From assembly GCA_003263775.1 (NCBI GenBank), contig JYJJ01000079.1, positions 496,001 to 560,000 of the forward strand: a DNA stretch of 64,000 bases, given 5' to 3'. Every line of letters begins with the position of its first letter. Position 1 is the first letter of the stretch. The translations under genes and the position numbers were made by a program. Of this stretch, positions 62,258 through 64,000 are shown piece after piece. The notes beneath the pieces were generated by a model, which made no database searches, was not told the DNA's origin, and saw only the letters and a list, made by a program, of their open reading frames with translations. Source of the DNA: Vibrio maritimus (GTDB lineage: Bacteria; Pseudomonadota; Gammaproteobacteria; Enterobacterales; Vibrionaceae).

Positions 62258-64000
62258 ATGGCTGAATCTCCTACCGTTACTAACTCCGACGTCACTACGT
62301 TTACCGTAAAAGCGAATGGCAGTGCCATCGATAGTTCCATCGGTGTCATTTCAATTAATGTCTTTTACCAAGTCAATCACGTCGCCTACGCCGAGTTAGA
62401 AATTGTTGATGGTAGTGTCGCTAAACAAACGTTCACTACCAGTGCCGGCGACACCTTTAAACCAGGTACCACGATTTCAATTAGCGCGGGTTACAACAGC
62501 AACGAAGAAACTATTTATGAAGGTGTGATCATTAGCCACGCCATTCGCATTACCGATAGTAACCAAACTACGCTAAACATTACCTGTAAAGACCAAGCCG
62601 TTGCTATGACCATTGCCCGCAATAGTAAGTCCTACTTGCAACAATCCGACAGTGATGTCATCAACGCCATTATTGGTAACTACTCTAAAGTCAGTACCGA
62701 TACCGTCGACTCGATTTCCAATAAACATGATGAGCTGGTGCAATTTCATTGCACAGATTGGGACTTTTTACTAACGCGCGCCGAAGCAAATGGCATGATC
62801 GTCAGCAATCAACAGAACAAACTCTCTGTTGCTGCCCCTTCTACGAGCGATTCTGCAGCGCTCGTTGTGACTTATGGTACCGATTTATTCAATCTGTCCG
62901 CCGAAATTGACGCCCGAACTCAGCTCAGCCAAGTGACCAGCACAGGCTGGGATCCTAGTGAGCAGAAAATGCAGTCGGAGCAAACCGCTGCATTATCTAT
63001 TTCCGATCAAGGCAACCTAAGTGCCAGCGACCTTGCTGCCGTGTTGGGGATTTCTGATTTTCGAATGCAAAGTTCAGCCACCTACCCACAAGAGATGCTA
63101 ACCAGTTGGGCAAAAGGTCAAAGAACGAAATCAATGCTCTCCAAAGTTCGCGGCACCGTGACATTTCAGGGTAATGCCAAGGCAAAAATTGATTCGCTCA
63201 TAGAGCTTGCAGGTGTTGGAGATAGGTTTAACGGATCTCACTATGTCGGCGCTGTACATCATCGCATCGACCGAGGTCAGTGGCTAACGACCGCAGAACT
63301 AGGTTTGTCTCCAATGTGGTCCACGGAACATCGCGACCTCGGAGCTCCGCCTGCCGCCGGATGGGTCCCACCCGCCGATGGACTGCAAATCGGTATTGTA
63401 AAAAAACTAGACGAAGATCCAGAGTCACAATATCGAATTCAAATTGAAGTACCCGCACTGGGTGATAGCGACAATCTGGTATGGGCTCGCATCGCTAACT
63501 ATTACGCCACCAGCGAAAGTGGCAATTTCTTCATTCCGGAAATTGGGGATGAAGTCATTCTTGGTTACGTTAACCAAGATCCGGGCCAACCGATCGTTTT
63601 GGGCAGTCTATACAGCAGCAAACACACAGCGCCCTACGATTTAACATCAGACAACTACACCAAAGCTATCGTCACCAAGAGCAAACTAAAAATCGAATTC
63701 GATGATGAAAACAAGGTGATTACCGTTACGACCCCTGAAAACAACTGCATTACGCTGAGTGACAAGGACAAATCCATCAAGCTTTCCGACCAAAACAGTA
63801 ACACCATCACCATGAATGAAAGTGGGATCAAAATCGATACACCCAAAGATCTCACGCTATCGGCTACTGGCGACATCTCCATTAAATCGACAGGTGGTAC
63901 CAGTATCGAGGCGACTTCCGATGCCAGTATGAAAGGGCTGAATGTCAGTATAGAGGCGCAAACAGGCCTTACCGCCAAAGGTTCTGCCACTGCAGAGTTT
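62258..64000 (+). CDS. VgrG/gp27-gp5-like spike protein (Afp8-like), cut by window edge
   Basis: The frame is open from the ATG at 62258 (after ACGGAGGCATTGT) to the right edge, 581 codons with no stop. Residues 1-340 resemble the gp27-like hub (GTTISISAGYNSNEETIYEG, HCTDWDFLLTRAEANGMIVS). A gp5-type OB-fold follows near 375-450 (RIQIEVPALGDSDNLVWARI, FFIPEIGDEVILGYVNQDPG, QPIVLGSLYSSKHTAP). The last 120 residues are the repeating beta-prism of the needle (CITLSDKDKSIKLSDQNSNT, then ITMNESGIKID, SATGDISIKST). It forms the central spike of the injection system; the C-terminal end and any effector extension lie outside the window. Confidence 0.92.
   Translation, partial: MAESPTVTNSDVTTFTVKANGSAIDSSIGVISINVFYQVNHVAYAELEIVDGSVAKQTFTTSAGDTFKPGTTISISAGYNSNEETIYEGVIISHAIRITDSNQTTLNITCKDQAVAMTIARNSKSYLQQSDSDVINAIIGNYSKVSTDTVDSISNKHDELVQFHCTDWDFLLTRAEANGMIVSNQQNKLSVAAPSTSDSAALVVTYGTDLFNLSAEIDARTQLSQVTSTGWDPSEQKMQSEQTAALSISDQGNLSASDLAAVLGISDFRMQSSATYPQEMLTSWAKGQRTKSMLSKVRGTVTFQGNAKAKIDSLIELAGVGDRFNGSHYVGAVHHRIDRGQWLTTAELGLSPMWSTEHRDLGAPPAAGWVPPADGLQIGIVKKLDEDPESQYRIQIEVPALGDSDNLVWARIANYYATSESGNFFIPEIGDEVILGYVNQDPGQPIVLGSLYSSKHTAPYDLTSDNYTKAIVTKSKLKIEFDDENKVITVTTPENNCITLSDKDKSIKLSDQNSNTITMNESGIKIDTPKDLTLSATGDISIKSTGGTSIEATSDASMKGLNVSIEAQTGLTAKGSATAEF

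Noticed and set aside
57006..64000. Prophage or type VI secretion system for the contractile genes
   Set aside because: No capsid, portal, terminase, lysis or integrase genes, and no Tss membrane-complex or ClpV genes in the visible part. DUF4255, DUF5908 and paired tube genes point to an eCIS.
1..64000. tRNA, rRNA, CRISPR arrays, insertion sequences
   Set aside because: None found by reading both strands: no cloverleaf-type genes, no regularly spaced repeats and no transposase frames.

Overview
The window looks like a piece of a Vibrio-type marine gammaproteobacterial chromosome. The reasons are a complete marine alginate-utilisation locus (PL6 and PL17 lyases, KdgM-type porin, KdgF, DehR, KdgK, KdgA and a sodium:solute symporter), a LiuR-controlled branched-chain acyl-CoA locus, moderate GC and AT-rich promoters. 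I see no rRNA, tRNA, CRISPR array, insertion sequence or integrase.

Layout. (1) 1-11.1 kb: alginate catabolism. Secreted PL6 lyase and KdgM porin deliver oligomers, the symporter imports products, PL17 makes monomers, KdgF linearises them, DehR reduces DEH to KDG, and KdgK and KdgA feed pyruvate and glyceraldehyde-3-P. A GntR/FadR regulator at 5.2-5.9 kb probably controls the whole set: I see one operator-like word (core GTAATACAATA) in seven promoters. (2) 11.4-15.2 kb: tdh-kbl threonine catabolism, a LysR regulator and a YaeR-like VOC protein. (3) 15.6-18.8 kb: branched-chain 2-oxoacid dehydrogenase E1alpha, E1beta and E2, without E3. (4) 19-24.6 kb: small housekeeping genes, then etfA/etfB divergent from ETF-ubiquinone oxidoreductase with a LiuR-like site between them. 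(5) 24.6-32.1 kb: a six-gene operon read leftward, ptb-buk-CoA-acylating aldehyde dehydrogenase-class III aminotransferase-Fe alcohol dehydrogenase-class I aminotransferase. It looks like a dedicated amine/aldehyde/acyl-CoA/acyl-phosphate route whose substrate I cannot name. An outer-membrane barrel and two overlapping LysR genes sit behind it. (6) 35-44 kb: MscS channel, two secreted hydrolases each divergent from a copy (one truncated) of the same XRE regulator, small lipoproteins and an Ail-like barrel. (7) 44-56.9 kb: divergent valine/isoleucine operon (thiolase, mmsA, acyl-CoA dehydrogenase, hydratase, hydrolase, mmsB, SDR) and leucine operon liuR-A-B-C-E with liuD absent, around a second LiuR-like site. 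(8) 57 kb to the right edge: the start of a contractile injection system of the eCIS (Afp/PVC/MAC) type: DUF4255 cap, unknown protein, sheath, two tube proteins, DUF5908, LysM hub protein and a VgrG-like spike cut by the window edge.

A global caution: about 25 single-base frameshifts interrupt otherwise perfect genes in every region. All but one are apparent deletions, mostly in short G/C runs. I read them as sequence errors rather than decay and give each such gene its full reconstructed extent.
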